From: Pseudooceanicola batsensis HTCC2597
Lineage (GTDB): Bacteria > Pseudomonadota > Alphaproteobacteria > Rhodobacterales > Rhodobacteraceae
Length of the DNA: 64,000 nucleotides
Reading direction: 5' to 3'
Assembly: GCF_000152725.1 (NCBI RefSeq)
Contig: NZ_CH724131.1
Coordinates: forward strand, 273,746 to 337,745
In this document: positions 43,424 to 52,946 of the stretch, in pieces
How the letters are laid out: each line of letters starts with the position of its first letter
How positions within the stretch are numbered: position 1 is the stretch's first letter
Notes under the pieces: model-generated
What the model saw: the letters and a program-made list of their open reading frames with translations, nothing else
Databases searched by the model: none
Told to the model about the DNA's origin: nothing
Position numbers and translations under genes: made by a program

Positions 43424-46400
43424 TCAGTTCGTCGTCGGTGGCGGGCGGCGGAAAATCTCGCGGAACATGCCGGGTGTAAAGATCGAAAGCGGATTCACCG
43501 TCACGCGCGGGTTCGCCGCCGGGCCGCGCAAGAGATAGTTGAAGCCGAGCAGCCCCTCGCCCTTGCGGCTGAAGATCTGGCCGATGCCGTTGATCATGTA
43601 GACCGGCGAGACCACGCCCTGCATGTCCATCGTCTTGCGTCCCAGGTCGTAGATGCCGTCCATCGAAATGCCCATCGAGGCGCCGACCGCGCTCGACCGG
43701 CGCAGGACGAGCTGATCGGGGGTGAGCCTGAAATCGGCCTCCACATCGGAAAAGAGAATGCCCCGGCCCGACATCTGTTCAAGCAGTCCCACGATGGAGA
43801 GCGCCGAGAGCAGCGACGCCATGGCCGGCGCGTCCTGCAACCAGATGTTGCTGACCTTGAGAAGGCCGTCATAGCTGCCGCGCGGACCGGCCGGGTTCAA
43901 CGTGAGGTCGAGCGCACCCGAACGCCCCTGCCCCAGGAGACCGGCGGCGGCGAGGACGGCCCCGGCATTGTCCGAGGTGATGCGGATGGCGCTGCGCCCG
44001 TTCCGGGGCACGAGGGTGCCGCTGATCGGCGCGGTGCCGTTGACGCGCCCGGCGAACTGTCCCGACAGGCCGCCGCGCCCGGCCAGTTCCGCCCGCAGAC
44101 CGCGGATCGCGATGGCGTCCGAGACCTGGAGCCGGTCCAGCGTCAGGGTGATCGGGCCGGTATCGCCGGCCCCTCCTCCGGCGGGAAGCTCGCGCAGGTC
44201 GAGTGTCCCGCCGCCGACCGCGATCCGGGGCGGCACCCCCTTGCCCCGGCCGGTGATCCGGACCGGCGCATCGATCCAGCCGCCGACTTGCACCCGGTCG
44301 AACCGGGCGCTGTCGAGGGCGCCGCCCTCGTGCAGGGTCACGGATCCGGCGGCGTTCAACCCCGGAGCGCTGAGCCGGATGCTGTCGATGCGGGGCGGGG
44401 CGCCCAGGCTTCCCGCCACGTCGAGCGCGGCGCTCTGGCCGCGCGACTTGCGCCAGTTCAGGGCGTCGATGGCGACGGCCAGCCCCTGCAGGTCGCTGGT
44501 CAGGGTGAATTCCGGCGGCCTGTCGCGTGCCATCTCTAGCGTCACCCGGGCACGGGTCCGGCCATCGACAGCGCCGGGCGGCAGGCCGAGGTTCAACCGT
44601 TCCGCCGCCGCGCGGTCGAAGGCCAGCCAGCCCTCAAGGCGGCTGCCGCCGGGGCCGCCGGGGGCGAAATCCGCCGTCCAGGTGCCGCCGACGGGGATGC
44701 CGTCGATCCGCGCTTCGCCCGATACCTCGATGTTCCGGCCGGTGCCGCTGATGTCGAGCCGCTCGGCCGTCAGGGCCATGTTCGGCACGATCACGTCGCT
44801 TTCGACATCGGTGACGCGGGCGGCATAGGCAACCTCGACCGCCTCGGCGGGGAGGTTCTTGACCAGGTCGAAATTGAGCCGCGCGCTCAGCTCGGCCGTG
44901 CCACGCGCGATGTCCGGCGTGCGGCCCGCGTTCGACAGGAGATTGAGCGGATCGCTGTCGATCAGCCGCAGGACATCCGTCAGCGGCCCGCGCGCGTTGA
45001 CGCGGACCTCGGCGGGGCCCCGCTTGACGTGGATATTCTCGTAGATGAACGAGGTGCCGGTGATGTCGAGCCCCTCTCCGTTCGGAGTATAGAGCCGGCC
45101 GGCATCGGCGGTGACCACGAACCTGTCGTCGCGCATCTCGACGTGGCCGCTGGCGGATTCGATGGGCGGCATGGTCCGCGCGAAGGTGGTGATCAGGTTC
45201 TCGAAATCGAAGCCCAGCATGACGTCGGGACGGGACCGGGGCCGCGATCTCACCCCGAGCTGGAAGTTGCGCATCACCCCGTTCAGGACGTTGCGCGCCA
45301 CCCATTCCCGCGTGCCGGCCAGCACGCCGGTCGGCCAGAGCTCGAGCAGGTCGTCCGCCGTCAGTTCCGCCATGTGCCCGGTCATGCTGATATCCCAGCC
45401 TTCGGGCGTGGCGTCGAACCATCCGGCGAGGCGCAGCGTTTCCCCGCGGTCGCGCAGGTCGAGCCGCCCCAGTTCCAGCCGGAAAGGATCGAAGCGGATG
45501 CGCATCTCGGTTTCCGCCCCCTCGAGAAAGAGCGGGGTGGGATAGATGCCGGCCGGATTGGCCGTCAGGTCGGTGATGCGCAGCTGCCCGGTCATGGCCT
45601 CCGGCACGACCCCGGTGATGTCGCCCAGGACAACGCGGCCCTCGGCCGTCGCCTCGACCCAGGCGCTTTCGACCGAGATCTCGCTGAAGGTCAGGGTGCG
45701 GGCCTCGGGCTCGTACCGGAAATAGGTCCGGGCCGCGTCGAAGGGAATGGGCTCGGCCGAGGCATTGGGGGCGACGGCGCCGCTGCCGATCCGCAGCGTG
45801 CCGTTCAGCGGGCCGAGGGCGCCGTCCTCGTTCGTCGAGACGCGCAGGGCCCCCGATATCGGCGCGTCGAGCACGCCGAGCCAGACCAGACCGGCGCTCT
45901 GACTGGCGATGTCGCGCGCGGCCGCGTCCTCGAACAGCAGCGTCAGGGCGGCGGCGCTGCTGTGCATCGCGGCGGTCGCGCTCAGTTCGATCGTCGTGGC
46001 GTAGGAATGGCCGCCCAGAAGCGCGAAATCCCCGCGCAGGCGGAGCGCGTCAGCCTCGCGCTCGAGCGCCAGGCGCCCGCCGTCGACCGTCCAGGAGCGG
46101 CGGCTCTGCCGGTCCTCGTACTGCACGGTCAGCCCGGCGCCCTCGATCCGGCGGAGCGAGGCGAAGACGGGATAGTCGAAGAGGTCGCTTACCGCGCGCA
46201 GCGTCTGCGCGAGATCCCGCGCCACATTGTTCGCCCCGACGCCGCCGGGCATGCCCAGGGCCACGCCATATTCGCCGTCCTCGTCGCGATGGACGTTGAT
46301 GCGCGCGCCGGTCACCGTGACGACGCGCGGACGCACCTGCCCGTCGAGCAGCGCCTCGGCATCGAAACTGCCCGTCACGTCGGACAGGAGGACCGGGTCG

Positions 46401-46720
46401 CCTCCGGCCAGCGGCATGATCCTGACATCGGTGAGACGCAGGCTGGGTTGCCAGCTGTCGGTCACCGTCAGTGTCAGATCGGCAAATTCCATGCTCGTGC
46501 CGGGCAGCGCCCCCGCGACGCGGGCCTCGATCCGCTGTTTCAGCCAGTCGGGCGCGGCGTATTCCGTGCCCCGCGCGGACCACAGCAGCGCCAGAACGGC
46601 CAGCCCGGCCAGCATCGGCGGAACCAGCAGGACGGCCAGCCCCCAATGTATCAGCCGCCTGCGCCTGCGCCGGCGGGGCGCCGCGGGGGGGCCGGGATCG
46701 GGATCGGCGGTTTCGGTCAA
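43424..46720 (-). CDS. AsmA-like/YhdP-type large envelope protein
   Basis: A 1098-residue protein: short cytoplasmic N-terminus, one membrane helix (about residues 26-48, [20 protein letters not shown]), then a long periplasmic beta-rich region with the DUF3971/AsmA-type C-terminal part ([10 protein letters not shown], then [18 protein letters not shown]). Proteins of this type form bridges for phospholipid transport between the membranes. Start is TTG 46720 with GGAG upstream; no good ATG precedes the membrane helix. First gene of a probable unit with queA and the MFS gene. Confidence 0.85.
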   Translation of the reverse strand: MTETADPDPGPPAAPRRRRRRRLIHWGLAVLLVPPMLAGLAVLALLWSARGTEYAAPDWLKQRIEARVAGALPGTSMEFADLTLTVTDSWQPSLRLTDVRIMPLAGGDPVLLSDVTGSFDAEALLDGQVRPRVVTVTGARINVHRDEDGEYGVALGMPGGVGANNVARDLAQTLRAVSDLFDYPVFASLRRIEGAGLTVQYEDRQSRRSWTVDGGRLALEREADALRLRGDFALLGGHSYATTIELSATAAMHSSAAALTLLFEDAAARDIASQSAGLVWLGVLDAPISGALRVSTNEDGALGPLNGTLRIGSGAVAPNASAEPIPFDAARTYFRYEPEARTLTFSEISVESAWVEATAEGRVVLGDITGVVPEAMTGQLRITDLTANPAGIYPTPLFLEGAETEMRIRFDPFRLELGRLDLRDRGETLRLAGWFDATPEGWDISMTGHMAELTADDLLELWPTGVLAGTREWVARNVLNGVMRNFQLGVRSRPRSRPDVMLGFDFENLITTFARTMPPIESASGHVEMRDDRFVVTADAGRLYTPNGEGLDITGTSFIYENIHVKRGPAEVRVNARGPLTDVLRLIDSDPLNLLSNAGRTPDIARGTAELSARLNFDLVKNLPAEAVEVAYAARVTDVESDVIVPNMALTAERLDISGTGRNIEVSGEARIDGIPVGGTWTADFAPGGPGGSRLEGWLAFDRAAAERLNLGLPPGAVDGRTRARVTLEMARDRPPEFTLTSDLQGLAVAIDALNWRKSRGQSAALDVAGSLGAPPRIDSIRLSAPGLNAAGSVTLHEGGALDSARFDRVQVGGWIDAPVRITGRGKGVPPRIAVGGGTLDLRELPAGGGAGDTGPITLTLDRLQVSDAIAIRGLRAELAGRGGLSGQFAGRVNGTAPISGTLVPRNGRSAIRITSDNAGAVLAAAGLLGQGRSGALDLTLNPAGPRGSYDGLLKVSNIWLQDAPAMASLLSALSIVGLLEQMSGRGILFSDVEADFRLTPDQLVLRRSSAVGASMGISMDGIYDLGRKTMDMQGVVSPVYMINGIGQIFSRKGEGLLGFNYLLRGPAANPRVTVNPLSIFTPGMFREIFRRPPPTTN

Positions 46721-46806
46721 GGGCTTCTCCGGCTCGCGGGATTTTCCCCGTCAGTATACCGGTCTAATATGGTTTCGACGGATCAGGTAGAGGGAAGCCG
46801 CTCACA

Positions 46807-47301
46807 ATGACTCAAACCATGCCTGCGGTCGGCGAGACCGCCCCCGATTTCACGCTGCCCCGCGACGGGGGCGATCCGGTGACCCTCTCGGCCCTGCGGC
46901 CCGACCCGGTGGTGCTGTTCTTCTATCCGAAGGACGATACACCCGGCTGCACGACCGAGAACAGGGACTTCACCGCCTTGGGGCCCGAGTTCGAAGCGGC
47001 GGGCGCCAGGGTGCTCGGCGTGTCCAGGGACACCGTCGAGAAACACGCGCGGTTCCGCGCCAAGCACGATCTGACGACGGTCCTGCTGTCGGACGCCGAG
47101 GGAACGGTCTGCGAGGACTACGGAGTCTGGGGCGAGAAGAAGATGTACGGCAAGACCTTCATGGGGATCACCCGCGCGACCTTCCTGATCGATGGCGACG
47201 GCAGGATCGCGCGGGTCTGGCCCAAGGTGAAGGTCGCGGGCCACGTGGACGAGGTGCTCGCCGCGGTGCGGGAGCTGCGGGGCGACACGGCCGACAAATG
47301 A
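46807..47301 (+). CDS. bcp: Thioredoxin-dependent peroxiredoxin, Bcp/PrxQ type
   Basis: A 164-residue peroxiredoxin. Peroxidatic Cys48 is in YPKDDTPGCTTENRDF, with Arg in TRATFLID and the EKKMYGKTFMGI segment. The resolving Cys five residues after Cys48 in many Bcp proteins is missing (CTTEN); another Cys in GTVCEDYG is present and common to the branch. Divergent from the AsmA-like gene. Confidence 0.93.
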   Translation: MTQTMPAVGETAPDFTLPRDGGDPVTLSALRPDPVVLFFYPKDDTPGCTTENRDFTALGPEFEAAGARVLGVSRDTVEKHARFRAKHDLTTVLLSDAEGTVCEDYGVWGEKKMYGKTFMGITRATFLIDGDGRIARVWPKVKVAGHVDEVLAAVRELRGDTADK

Positions 47302-47378
47302 TGGAACTCAATCACAGGTAGAGGCGTTGAGGGGCTAGTGCAGCTGCGGGCGGGGGCCTGCCAGAGGAGGATATCCTT

Positions 47379-48089
47379 ATGTCAAAGTCTGCACTTTGCG
47401 TTCTTCCCATCATCGCCGCCTGTGCGGCGCAACCTGTGCTTGCCGAAGGAGGGGGCAGCGGCGGATCGCTCGGACTCGGCGTGTCCGTCGGCATCGGTTC
47501 TGCTGCCGATGCCGGGCTCGGCGTTTCGGTCGGCGGCGGATCGGTTGCCGACGCGGGCCTCGGCGCCTCGGTCGGCGACGGATCCGTCGCTTCGGCCGGG
47601 GTCGGCGCGACGGTCGGCGACGGATCGGTCGCGGATGTCGGCGTCGGCGCGACGGTCGGTGACGGTTCGGTCGCGGATGTCGGCGCCGGCGCAACCGTGG
47701 GCGGCGGATCGGTCGCCTCGGCCGGGGTCGGCGCGACGGTCGGTGGCGGTTCGGTCGCGGATGTCGGCGTCGGCGCGACCGTGGGCGCCGGGTCCGTCGC
47801 GGCGCTCGGGGCCGACACCGCCCTCGGCGGGCGCGCGACTGCGCCGGACGAGGGCAGCCGAGGGGATCCGGCGTCTCGACCGCAAGGCAGACGCGCGACA
47901 CCGGGCATCGTCAGCCTGGTCGGAGAGCGCCTGATCTCGCGCGACGGGGTGACCCTCGGGGTGGTCTCGGAGGTGCGCCGTGACCTGGTCTGCACGCAGA
48001 CATACTGTCTGCGGGCCAAGACCCGGCCGACGCTGACCGCCGAGGGCCTCGTGGTCAATATCCACAGCACGCGGATCCCGCGGCCGTGA
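47379..48089 (+). CDS. Secreted protein with eight 14-residue repeats
   Basis: A 236-residue protein with a signal peptide (ending VLA at about residue 22; Cys15 within it is not a clear lipobox). Residues 41-152 are eight tandem 14-residue units of the form SVADVGVGATVGDG. The unit length and the SVAxxGxGA pattern recall the left-handed beta-roll of YadA-type heads, but there is no trimeric stalk or anchor. The C-terminal 60 residues (GIVSLVGERLISRDGVTLG ... VCTQTYC ... VVNIHS) look like a PRC-barrel-type domain with two Cys. GAGGAGG ribosome site. Function unknown. Confidence 0.65.
   Translation: MSKSALCVLPIIAACAAQPVLAEGGGSGGSLGLGVSVGIGSAADAGLGVSVGGGSVADAGLGASVGDGSVASAGVGATVGDGSVADVGVGATVGDGSVADVGAGATVGGGSVASAGVGATVGGGSVADVGVGATVGAGSVAALGADTALGGRATAPDEGSRGDPASRPQGRRATPGIVSLVGERLISRDGVTLGVVSEVRRDLVCTQTYCLRAKTRPTLTAEGLVVNIHSTRIPRP
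47499..47834 (+). repeat. Eight tandem 42-base coding repeats
   Basis: Period of 42 bases encoding the 14-residue units of the secreted protein. Units differ by several bases each, so the array is old rather than freshly expanded; the last unit is the most diverged. Confidence 0.8.
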
Positions 48090-48094
48090 CGATA

Positions 48095-48121
48095 CCGGCC
48101 GGCCTTTCGCGGGCCGGCCGG
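48095..48121 (+). terminator. GC-rich hairpin after the repeat protein
   Basis: Perfect 10-base stem CCGGCCGGCC / GGCCGGCCGG with a 7-base loop, six bases after the stop. No T run follows, so termination is only probable. Confidence 0.5.
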
Positions 48122-48206
48122 ATGCCGGCCCCGGCGGTTTCGCCCCGGTCGGCTTTCCGCTAGATGTGAGCCGCCGCGCTCGGGCGGCTTGCAGCGGGGG
48201 ACCGGA

Positions 48207-49034
48207 ATGACTCAGAGCCTGGCCGAAATGGCCGTCGACGTGCTTGCGACCGCAGACGGTCGCGCCAAGACCGCCCTGGTGCACCGGCATGCCGCCGCGT
48301 GGCGTGCCGCCCGCGCGGGAGAAGCCCCCGAAATAACGGTGGGAGAGGCCGAGCCGCCGCTGCGCCCCTCGCGTCCCGACAAGCCCGAGCTGCTCGACCC
48401 GCGCGACGTGCCGCGACGGCGTCCCGGCAGCCTGAAAGGCCAGGTCGCGATCCTGCACGCGGTTGCACATATCGAACTGAACGCAGTGGATCTGCACTGG
48501 GATCTTGTCGCCCGGTTTACCAATCTAGGCTTTCCCCCGGGGTTCTACGACGACTGGGTGCAGGCGGCCGACGAGGAGGCCAAGCATTTCAACCTGGTCT
48601 GCGACTGCCTCGAGTCGCTGGGGTCGCACTACGGCGCCCTGCCCGCTCATGCCGGTATGTGGCGCGCGGCGGAAGACACGGTCGACGACATCCTGGGCCG
48701 GCTTGCGGTCGTGCCGATGGTGCTCGAGGCGCGGGGGCTGGACGTGACGCCGGGCATGATCGGGATCTTCGAAAAGGCGGGGGTCGATCAGGCCGTGGAG
48801 GCGCTCCGGATCATCTATGCCGAAGCAGTGCACCACGTCGCCTATGGATCCAAGTGGTTCCACTGGCTCTGCGGGCGCGAGGGGCTGGACCCGAAGCCGG
48901 TCTTTCACGACCTCGTGAGGCGCTATTTTCACTCTTCCCTCAAGCCCCCGTTCAACGAGGAGAAACGGGCCGAGGCCGGCCTGCCGCCCGATTTCTACTG
49001 GCCGCTGGCGGAAGCGCACCCCCCCAAAGCATAG
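48207..49034 (+). CDS. DUF455 ferritin-like protein
   Basis: A 275-residue protein of the DUF455 family: LAEMAVDVLATADGRAKTAL at the start, then PRRRPGSLKGQVAILHAVAH, Glu90 in AHIELNAVDLHWDL, ADEEAKHFNL and HAGMWRAAEDTVDDILGRLA. The Glu/His pattern suggests a di-metal four-helix (ferritin-like) site. The reaction is unknown. ATG 48207 has a purine-rich site upstream. Confidence 0.85.
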   Translation: MTQSLAEMAVDVLATADGRAKTALVHRHAAAWRAARAGEAPEITVGEAEPPLRPSRPDKPELLDPRDVPRRRPGSLKGQVAILHAVAHIELNAVDLHWDLVARFTNLGFPPGFYDDWVQAADEEAKHFNLVCDCLESLGSHYGALPAHAGMWRAAEDTVDDILGRLAVVPMVLEARGLDVTPGMIGIFEKAGVDQAVEALRIIYAEAVHHVAYGSKWFHWLCGREGLDPKPVFHDLVRRYFHSSLKPPFNEEKRAEAGLPPDFYWPLAEAHPPKA

Positions 49035-49171
49035 CTCAGCACCGGGACGTAAGAGCCTCATAGTCGGCGGTTTTTTGCCCAAACGGCGGAAAACCTCCGG
49101 TTTCGCCATGGTTCCGGCCAAAATCCTTGCCCGATCCGAATCAACGGGTTAACAACTTTGCAAACAGCGCC

Positions 49172-50560
49172 ATGGGGACAACGGGTGCTGTTCATTGGGG
49201 AACGGGACAGAGGGCGCAGGTCTTGCGGACACGGCTGGCTATTCGTGCACATGCTCTTTTGGAGCGGCATTTTCCGGAACGTCGACTTTTTCTGAGATCC
49301 GACAGCGACACGCGCTTCATACGTCTCAAACCACTCACGCAGCTCATCGCCTTTTCCGGCTCGGCCGCCGTGATCGCCTGGACGATCATCGCGACGGCCG
49401 TCCTGCTGATGGACACGATCGGTTCGGGCAACTTCCGCGAACAGGCCAAGCGCGACCAGCGCATCTATCAGGAACGCCTGAACGCGATGGCCGACGAACG
49501 CGACATGCGCGCCGAAGAGGCCGTGGCCGCGCAGGAACGGTTTAACTCGGCGCTGGAACAGATTTCGGTCATGCAGTCGCAGCTGCTCGCCGCGGAGACA
49601 CGACTGCGCGAGGCCGAGACCGGGCTGGGCGTGGTCCAGTCCACCCTGCGCCGGACGATGAAGGAACGCGACGAGGCGCGGGCCGAGACCGAGGTGCTCG
49701 AGGCCCGGCTGGGTCAGACCGACACCCCCCTGCCCGGTTCGGCCGAGGCCGAGACGAACAAGCTGACGCTCGAGTTCATGACCGACGCGCTGGCGCAGAC
49801 AGCCGCCGAGCGGGACCAGATCACCGCCGACGCGCAGGACGCGCTGGACCAGGCGGACGAGCTGTCGCACCAGATCGCGATGCTGCACGACCAGAACGAC
49901 CGCATCTTCCGCCAGCTGGAAGAGGCGATGACCGTGTCGATCAAGCCGCTCGACAAGATGTTCCGCAGCGCGGGGATGAACACCGACCGGATCATCGACC
50001 AGGTGCGCCGGGGCTATTCCGGTCAGGGCGGCCCGCTGACGCCGATCTCTCTGTCGACCAAGGGCGAGCTGCCCTCGCTCGACGCCAGCCGCGCAAACCG
50101 GATCATCAACCAGCTCGACCGGCTGAACCTTTATCGGATCGCGGCCGAAAAGGCGCCCTTTGCCGTGCCGGTCAAGAGCTCCTACCGGTTCACCTCGGGA
50201 TTCGGCTATCGCCGCGATCCCAAGAACGGCGGGCGGCGGATGCATTCGGGCGTGGATTTCGCCGGCCCGGTCGGCACTCCGCTGTATTCCGCCGGTGACG
50301 GGGTCGTGACCCACGCGGGCTGGCAGTCGGGGTACGGCCGTATCGTGAAGATCCAGCACCAGTTCGGCATCGAGACCCGCTATGCCCACATGTCGCGCAT
50401 TCGCGTGAAGGTCGGACAAAGAGTCTCGCGCGGGGATCGGATCGGTGATATGGGAGCATCCGGACGGGTGACCGGCCCCCATCTGCATTACGAAGTGCGT
50501 GTCGGGGGCAAGGCCGTCAACCCGATGATCTATATCAAGGCTGCTAACGATGTTTTCTAA
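49172..50560 (+). CDS. M23-family metallopeptidase, membrane-anchored
   Basis: A 462-residue protein: cytoplasmic N-terminus, membrane helix at about 55-75 (FSGSAAVIAWTIIATAVLL), long coiled coil to about residue 250, then the LytM/M23 domain with zinc ligands His358 and Asp362 in HSGVDFAG and the HLH at 437-439 (HLHYEVRVGG). It probably cuts peptide cross-links in peptidoglycan or activates an amidase. It overlaps the bactofilin gene by 11 bases, a classic cell-shape pairing. Start uncertain: ATG 49172 is used, TTG 49127 is possible, neither has a strong ribosome site. Confidence 0.88.
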   Translation: MGTTGAVHWGTGQRAQVLRTRLAIRAHALLERHFPERRLFLRSDSDTRFIRLKPLTQLIAFSGSAAVIAWTIIATAVLLMDTIGSGNFREQAKRDQRIYQERLNAMADERDMRAEEAVAAQERFNSALEQISVMQSQLLAAETRLREAETGLGVVQSTLRRTMKERDEARAETEVLEARLGQTDTPLPGSAEAETNKLTLEFMTDALAQTAAERDQITADAQDALDQADELSHQIAMLHDQNDRIFRQLEEAMTVSIKPLDKMFRSAGMNTDRIIDQVRRGYSGQGGPLTPISLSTKGELPSLDASRANRIINQLDRLNLYRIAAEKAPFAVPVKSSYRFTSGFGYRRDPKNGGRRMHSGVDFAGPVGTPLYSAGDGVVTHAGWQSGYGRIVKIQHQFGIETRYAHMSRIRVKVGQRVSRGDRIGDMGASGRVTGPHLHYEVRVGGKAVNPMIYIKAANDVF

Positions 50561-51122
50561 GAGCAAAATCAACGAGCCCGGCCCGAAGGCAGGGGACACG
50601 ACAGCCCCCTCCGGCGCCGCCCAGTCCGACTCCGGCGTGACAAAGTCGCAGGGATCGGACTTCAAGCCCTCGGCGCCCAAGGCCAAACCGCCAGCGTCGG
50701 TGCTGTCGTCGGATCTGCATGTGACGGGCAACCTGAAGACGTCGGGCGACATCAACGTCGAAGGCACCGTGGACGGCGACATCCGCGCGCATCTGCTGAC
50801 CGTGGGTGAAACCGCGACGATCCGGGGCGAAGTGATCGCCGACGACGTCGTGATCAACGGCCGCATCGTCGGCCGGGTTCGCGGGCTCAAGGTGCGCCTG
50901 ACCTCGACCGCGCGGGTCGAAGGCGACATCATCCACAAGACCATCGCCATCGAGAGCGGCGCGCATTTCGAAGGCTCGGTGCAGCGCCAGGACGATCCGC
51001 TGTCGGGCGGCAAACAGGCGCAGAAGCCTGCCGCTTCGGGCCAGCCGACCCATGCGCCCGCCGGCAGCTCGGCCCCTGCGCATGCTCCGGCCCCCAAGCC
51101 GACGGCCAACACCGAAAGCTGA
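50550..51122 (+). CDS. Bactofilin (polymer-forming cytoskeletal protein)
   Basis: A 190-residue protein with disordered Pro/Ala-rich ends around a central beta-helix core (about residues 48-145): LHVTGNLKTSGDINVEGTVD, then GDIRAHLLTVGETATIRGEV and further six-residue rungs. Bactofilins polymerise without nucleotide and localise wall enzymes; the overlapping M23 peptidase gene is the likely partner, as in other alphaproteobacteria. A terminator follows. Confidence 0.92.
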   Translation: MFSKSKINEPGPKAGDTTAPSGAAQSDSGVTKSQGSDFKPSAPKAKPPASVLSSDLHVTGNLKTSGDINVEGTVDGDIRAHLLTVGETATIRGEVIADDVVINGRIVGRVRGLKVRLTSTARVEGDIIHKTIAIESGAHFEGSVQRQDDPLSGGKQAQKPAASGQPTHAPAGSSAPAHAPAPKPTANTES

Positions 51123-51145
51123 TCCGCGCGACAACGACGATCCGG

Positions 51146-51168
51146 GGCCCCGGTTTCCGGGGCCTTTT
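51146..51168 (+). terminator. Terminator of the peptidase-bactofilin unit
   Basis: Perfect 8-base stem GGCCCCGG / CCGGGGCC with loop TTT, then TTTT, 24 bases after the bactofilin stop. Confidence 0.75.
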
Positions 51169-51287
51169 GCTTTGCATTGCCAGCTTGTCAGAAGCGCGGG
51201 GGCGGTCGGGCGTACTCCGTCTACGCGCGGCCCCGGGGCCTGATGAGCCGCCTGCCCCGCAACAGCGCGACCGGTCGAAGGCCGAAC

Positions 51288-51872
51288 TCAGGCCTCGAGC
51301 TCGGCGTCCCAGTAGAGATAGTCGATCCAGCTTTCGTGCAGGTGGTTGGGCGGGAACTTGCGGCCCATGTTGCGCAACTCCTCGGCGCCGGGGGCGCGCG
51401 GGGGCTTGCGCAGGGACATGTTCGCACGGCGCAGGCTCTTCGAGCCCTTGCGCAGGTTGCAGGGGGAACAGGCGGCGACCACGTTTTCCCAGCTGGTGAT
51501 GCCGCCGCTGGCGCGCGGCACCACGTGATCGAAGGTGAGATCGCCGCGGGAGCCACAATACTGGCAGCGGAATTCGTCCCTCAGAAACAAATTAAAGCGC
51601 GTGAAGGCCACGCGCTTTTGAGGTTTCACATAGTCCTTGAGAACGACTACGGAGGGTATCCGTATCTCGGTACTGGGGCTTCGCACGAAGGCGTCGTACT
51701 CGGCCACGATGTCCACCCTGTCGAGGAAGGCCGCCTTTACCGCCTCCTGCCAGGGCCAGAGGCTGAGGGGATAGTAGGACAGTGGCCTGTAATCCGCGTT
51801 CAGGACCAGCGCGGGATGCTGTTTCAGCGCCGCCGGCTCCCTTACGAATTCAGTTCTGAAATCGCCGTCCAT
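51288..51872 (-). CDS. HNH endonuclease family protein
   Basis: A 194-residue protein with an HNH nuclease domain: zinc pairs Cys103/Cys106 (CQYCG) and Cys135/Cys138 (CSPCN), catalytic DH at 115-116 (LTFDHVVPR) and Asn130/Asn139. The N-terminal half ALVLNADYRPLSYYPLSLWP is conserved in this common chromosomal type, which is not linked to introns or phage. The biological target is unknown. ATG 51872 is where similarity should begin. Confidence 0.88.
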   Translation of the reverse strand: MDGDFRTEFVREPAALKQHPALVLNADYRPLSYYPLSLWPWQEAVKAAFLDRVDIVAEYDAFVRSPSTEIRIPSVVVLKDYVKPQKRVAFTRFNLFLRDEFRCQYCGSRGDLTFDHVVPRASGGITSWENVVAACSPCNLRKGSKSLRRANMSLRKPPRAPGAEELRNMGRKFPPNHLHESWIDYLYWDAELEA

Positions 51873-52108
51873 CGTCACATCATCTCCCGCCCGGTTCGAC
51901 CTGTCCGGCCCCAGGGCGGGGAGACCCGCCCCTGCCTGCCATCGACTATATATCGCGGCTGACCCAAGGCAAGCCCCCGATATCCTGCTTATCCACAGGG
52001 CTACCGGGATTCGGTGACAGCGCCATGACATCGGGCGCCGATCCTGCCCCGCATGGACCGCGCAGGCCGAACGTGGCAAATCCTTGCAGGAGAACTAGGT
52101 GGACGCGC

Positions 52109-52534
52109 ATGACGGACAAACCAATCCTCGAAGGAATTCTCGAGGCCGCGCTCTATGCGGAAGATCTCGATGCGGCCGAGCGGTTCTACGGCAGCGTGCT
52201 CGGGCTGGAAAAGATCACCCGTGTAGACGACCGCCACGTCTTCTTTCGCGTCGGCGAGACGGTGCTCCTGATCTTCAACCCGGACCGGACGGTGACGGGC
52301 AGCAGCAACCCCGACCTTCCTGTCCCGCCGCACGGCGCCCGCGGCCCGGGCCACCTGTGCTTCCGGGCGAGCGCGGCCCAGATCTCGGCCTGGGCCGAGA
52401 TGCTGGCGGCGGAAGGTTTCGGGATCGAGGCCGATTTCCACTGGCCCAACGGCGCCCGTTCGATCTATTTCCGCGATCCGGCCGGGAATTCGATCGAGAT
52501 GGCCGAATCCCGGCTGTGGTTCGAAGAAGAGTGA
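52109..52534 (+). CDS. VOC (glyoxalase/bleomycin-resistance fold) family protein
   Basis: A 141-residue protein with two beta-alpha-beta-beta-beta modules: ILEAALYAEDLDAAERFYGS and GHLCFRA ... IYFRDPAGNSIEMAE. Likely metal ligands are the His in PGHLCF and the Glu in SIEMAE. It may be a dioxygenase, lyase or binding protein; the substrate cannot be told. Confidence 0.85.
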   Translation: MTDKPILEGILEAALYAEDLDAAERFYGSVLGLEKITRVDDRHVFFRVGETVLLIFNPDRTVTGSSNPDLPVPPHGARGPGHLCFRASAAQISAWAEMLAAEGFGIEADFHWPNGARSIYFRDPAGNSIEMAESRLWFEEE

Positions 52535-52576
52535 GGCGGGCCGAGGCGCTCCGGCACCCCGTGCGGCTGCGAGCGT

Positions 52577-52876
52577 TCAGAGATCCCTGATCCGATCGGG
52601 TTCGATCATCTTCAGCTTGCGGTTGCTCACCCCGAGCGGCGCCATCCTCTCCGCATGCGCCTTGAAGTTGGGATGTTCCGCATGTTCGCGCAGACAGTCC
52701 TTGTCCTCCCATTCCTCGTAGACGCGGAACAGGGTCGGCCGATCGAGGCTCTGCCAGAACCGGTACTCGATGCACCCGCGTTCGGATTTGCACATCTCGG
52801 CGGCGAGCGTGAAATTCTCCCTGGCCTGGTCCTCGTTGCCCGGGGCCACTTCCATCGTGCCGGTGACGATGATCAT
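52577..52876 (-). CDS. Antibiotic biosynthesis monooxygenase (ABM) domain protein
   Basis: A 99-residue dimeric alpha/beta-barrel protein: IIVTGTMEVAPGNEDQARE, ERGCIEYRFWQSLDRP, FRVYEEWEDKDCLREHAEHP. Despite the name, most such stand-alone proteins are small quinone- or aldehyde-related oxygenases of unknown substrate. ATG 52876 (MIIVTG) fits the family start, with GGAGGAG just upstream. Confidence 0.85.
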   Translation of the reverse strand: MIIVTGTMEVAPGNEDQARENFTLAAEMCKSERGCIEYRFWQSLDRPTLFRVYEEWEDKDCLREHAEHPNFKAHAERMAPLGVSNRKLKMIEPDRIRDL

Positions 52877-52946
52877 GCTGGTCTCCTCCCTTTGGTCGCG
52901 CCACATTTCCACGGACCGACCCGAGGGTAAAGCAAGTCGGCCGCGA

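Noticed and set aside
40968..51997. Two perfect DnaA-box sequences TTATCCACA (40968-40976 and 51989-51997)
   Set aside because: They are single sites 11 kb apart with no AT-rich region or box cluster. No replication origin is supported.
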